A stretch of 7,521 nucleotides of DNA from an uncultured Ruminococcus sp. (lineage in GTDB: Bacteria > Bacillota > Clostridia > Oscillospirales > Ruminococcaceae). Location: positions 1 through 7,521 of the forward strand of contig CANQCJ010000104.1 in the NCBI GenBank assembly GCA_947589205.1. The letters run 5' to 3'. The notes beneath the pieces were generated by a model. That model was given only the letters and a program-made list of their open reading frames with translations, made no database searches and had not been told where the DNA came from. Both the position numbers and the translations under genes were made by a program. Shown piece after piece: positions 6,440 through 7,521 of the stretch (position 1 is its first letter; each line of letters opens with the position of its first letter).

Positions 6440-6658
6440 TCAAAGCGATTTGTAGTAAGTGTTTACATTGGTAAGACCGAGGATATAATCTACATTGGTC
6501 TTGTAAAACTCTGCAAGCTTTATCAATATCAAGGTGGGTACGTCATTTTCCCCGGTCTCGTATTTTGAATAGCCCGTTTGAGACATATTCAGCGTATGAG
6601 CTACCTGCGTTTGTGTCAAATCTCTGTCTTCCCTTAGATCGCGTATTCGTGGGTACAT
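6440..6658 (-). CDS. Small XRE-family helix-turn-helix transcriptional regulator
   Basis: The 72-residue protein is almost entirely one HTH_3 (Cro/C1-type) domain. It runs LREDRDLTQTQVAHTLNMS, the recognition helix region QTGYSKYETGE, then VPTLILIKLAEFYKTNVDYILGLT, the typical closing helices. It binds DNA, probably as a dimer, and has no separate sensor domain. The start at 6658 is supported by AGGAGG eight bases upstream on the - strand (complement of 6667-6672). It is divergent from the truncated LRR gene, and the shared 163-bp region holds three inverted repeats, one inside the LRR promoter. Control of that promoter and of its own gene is therefore likely but inferred. Its target and trigger are unknown. 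Confidence 0.88.
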   Translation of the reverse strand: MYPRIRDLREDRDLTQTQVAHTLNMSQTGYSKYETGENDVPTLILIKLAEFYKTNVDYILGLTNVNTYYKSL

Positions 6659-6680
6659 ATTGTCAACCTCCTAAAAAACT

Positions 6681-6706
6681 GCTAAAATAATTATAAATAA
6701 TTTAGC
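6681..6706. promoter_or_regulatory. AT-rich dyad at the XRE gene promoter
   Basis: The 26-bp imperfect dyad starts GCTAAA and ends TTTAGC, with 11 of 13 positions symmetric. On the - strand it contains a perfect TATAAT (complement of 6690-6695), a plausible -10 for the XRE gene about 30 bases before its start codon. The matching -35 is weak (TCAATA at the 17-base spacing). It may be the autoregulatory operator. Confidence 0.45.
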
Positions 6707-6714
6707 GAAAGGTA

Positions 6715-6743
6715 TTGACTTTTAACCTGAAACAGGTTATAAT
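6715..6743 (+). promoter_or_regulatory. Promoter of the second LRR gene
   Basis: TTGACT (6715-6720) and TATAAT (6738-6743) are separated by exactly 17 bases, a near-consensus sigma-A promoter. Transcription should begin near 6750, leaving about 70 bases of leader before the start codon. Confidence 0.82.
6724..6738. promoter_or_regulatory. Operator-like inverted repeat in the promoter spacer
   Basis: AACCTGAAACAGGTT is a perfect 6-3-6 inverted repeat. With one mismatch it extends to 23 bp (6720-6742). It occupies the spacer between -35 and -10, the classic place for a repressor site. The adjacent XRE regulator is the obvious candidate to bind it. Confidence 0.7.
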
Positions 6744-6821
6744 ATATTTAAGATACCACGGTATAAGGAAATTTATGCTAATAGTATTTGATTTTTTTCT
6801 TTGAAAGGATTGGTGCAATTT

Positions 6822-7457
6822 ATGGAAAAACGTAAAATTATTGCCGGTCTGCTCGCGCTGACGCTCGTCGTTGGGTCGGCGGGGCTGCCGGGGACGGTGC
6901 GTGAAAAGTCCGGTGTTGGTATTGCGGCGAGTGCGTTGAACCAAGAAGTAGTTAGCGGTGAGTATACATATATTATACTTGATGATGGAACAATTGAAAT
7001 CAGGAGATACAATGGTGATGATGAGGTAGTAGAGCTGCCTAATGCTATAGATGGCAGGAATGTAACTTCTGTTGGTTCGATGACTTTTTTTAATTGTTAT
7101 ACTTTGAAAAGCTTGATCATACCTGATGGCGTAACTAACATTGCTGATGAAGTATTTGTAAATTGTGATAATTTTAAAAGCGTAAAGATACCCAAAAGTG
7201 TCACTAAAATTGGTAATTTCTCATTTCATCATTGTAATGCTCTTGAAAGTATAGAGGTTGACAGCGCAAATAATTTTTATTCATCAGAAGACGGCGTACT
7301 TTATGATAAAAATAAGGAAACGCTGTTGACGTGCCCGCTTTACAGGGAAGAATTAAATATACCTTATGGTGTAAAAACCATTGGAAGATATGCGTTTTCA
7401 GGAAATACAATAAAAAGAGTAATAATGCCTGACAGCGTTACAACTACTTGTAACTGA
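6822..7457 (+). CDS. Secreted LRR_5 (BspA-like) protein, probably truncated
   Basis: The 211-residue product starts with a signal peptide (MEKRKIIAGLLALTLVVGSAG). A lead-in follows, SGEYTYIILDDGTIEIRRYNGDDE to PNAIDGRNV, resembling that of the LRR/fibronectin gene on the other side of rplJL. Then come LRR_5 repeats with IPDGV, FVNCDNFKSVKIPKSVTKIG, SEDGVLYDKNKETLLTCP and YAFSGNTIKRVIMPDSV. It ends at SVTTTCN, where the family normally continues with an IGxxAF turn, so it stops mid-repeat and lacks any C-terminal cap or anchor. Bases 6841-6930 are about 68% GC, whereas 7021-7110 are about 34%, a sharp mosaic. The start ATG 6822 gives a normal signal peptide; AAAGGA at 6804-6809 is 12 bases away, rather far, and a GTG at 6813 is an alternative. 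It may be a pseudogene fragment or a gene cut by a rearrangement. Confidence 0.75.
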   Translation: MEKRKIIAGLLALTLVVGSAGLPGTVREKSGVGIAASALNQEVVSGEYTYIILDDGTIEIRRYNGDDEVVELPNAIDGRNVTSVGSMTFFNCYTLKSLIIPDGVTNIADEVFVNCDNFKSVKIPKSVTKIGNFSFHHCNALESIEVDSANNFYSSEDGVLYDKNKETLLTCPLYREELNIPYGVKTIGRYAFSGNTIKRVIMPDSVTTTCN

Positions 7458-7521
7458 TTTAGGGAAGTGAGGTTCACAGAAACTTTACAAATTTTAGTGT
7501 GGGCAGGTTAGCTACTTGAAA
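7458..7521. other. Unassigned tail
   Basis: The last 64 bases contain no recognisable gene start, RNA or terminator. No forward frame continues the LRR repeat pattern of the preceding gene. It could be the edge of an inserted element, but no transposase or second end is in view. Confidence 0.4.

Noticed and set aside
6801..6821. Upstream TTG start for the second LRR gene
   Set aside because: It overlaps the putative ribosome binding site and would put MKGLVQF ahead of an already complete signal peptide.
5178..7496. Shared 13-mer TTTACAAATTTTA at 5178-5190 and 7484-7496
   Set aside because: It is short, AT-rich and not extended on either side, so chance is the simplest explanation.

Overview
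The window looks like chromosomal DNA from a Gram-positive gut clostridium, most likely Ruminococcus or a close Oscillospiraceae relative. The evidence is a Firmicutes-type rplJ leader with an attenuator, GGAGG-type ribosome binding sites, multidomain cyclic-di-GMP proteins of a style common in Clostridia, and secreted BspA-like leucine-rich-repeat proteins with fibronectin III tails. Genus placement is inference.

Left part (1-5166), all on the + strand. First comes the 3' portion of an EAL phosphodiesterase fused to a long repetitive C-terminal domain that is probably a beta-helix. Fifteen bases later is a full-length diguanylate cyclase with a LacI-type ligand-binding module at its N-terminus. 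The two look like one transcription unit holding the enzymes that break down and make cyclic-di-GMP, both apparently cytoplasmic. After a 68-bp AT-rich gap with three tandem 15-bp palindromic repeats lies a secreted LRR_5 / double-fibronectin-III protein, possibly in the same unit or controlled from the repeats.

Middle part (5167-6426) is a self-contained ribosomal-stalk operon. It has a near-consensus promoter with an extended -10 whose -35 box sits in the loop of a 9-bp inverted repeat, then the L10-leader RNA with a well-formed attenuator, rplJ, an intercistronic region with two alternative hairpins, rplL, and a strong terminator. Neither rplK-rplA nor rpoB adjoins it, unlike the common bacterial arrangement.

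Right part (6427-7521) is more AT-rich. A small XRE-type repressor gene on the - strand is divergent from a second secreted LRR_5 gene. That gene's promoter carries a perfect inverted repeat exactly between -35 and -10, so a local repressor/target pair is likely. The second LRR gene is a compositional mosaic (GC-rich signal-peptide segment, AT-rich repeat body) and stops in the middle of a repeat, suggesting truncation. The last 64 bases hold nothing I can identify.

No tRNA, rRNA, CRISPR array or recognisable transposase gene is visible. All base counts, repeat spacings and pairings below were made by hand from the sequence. Family assignments rest on motif recognition, not on a search.
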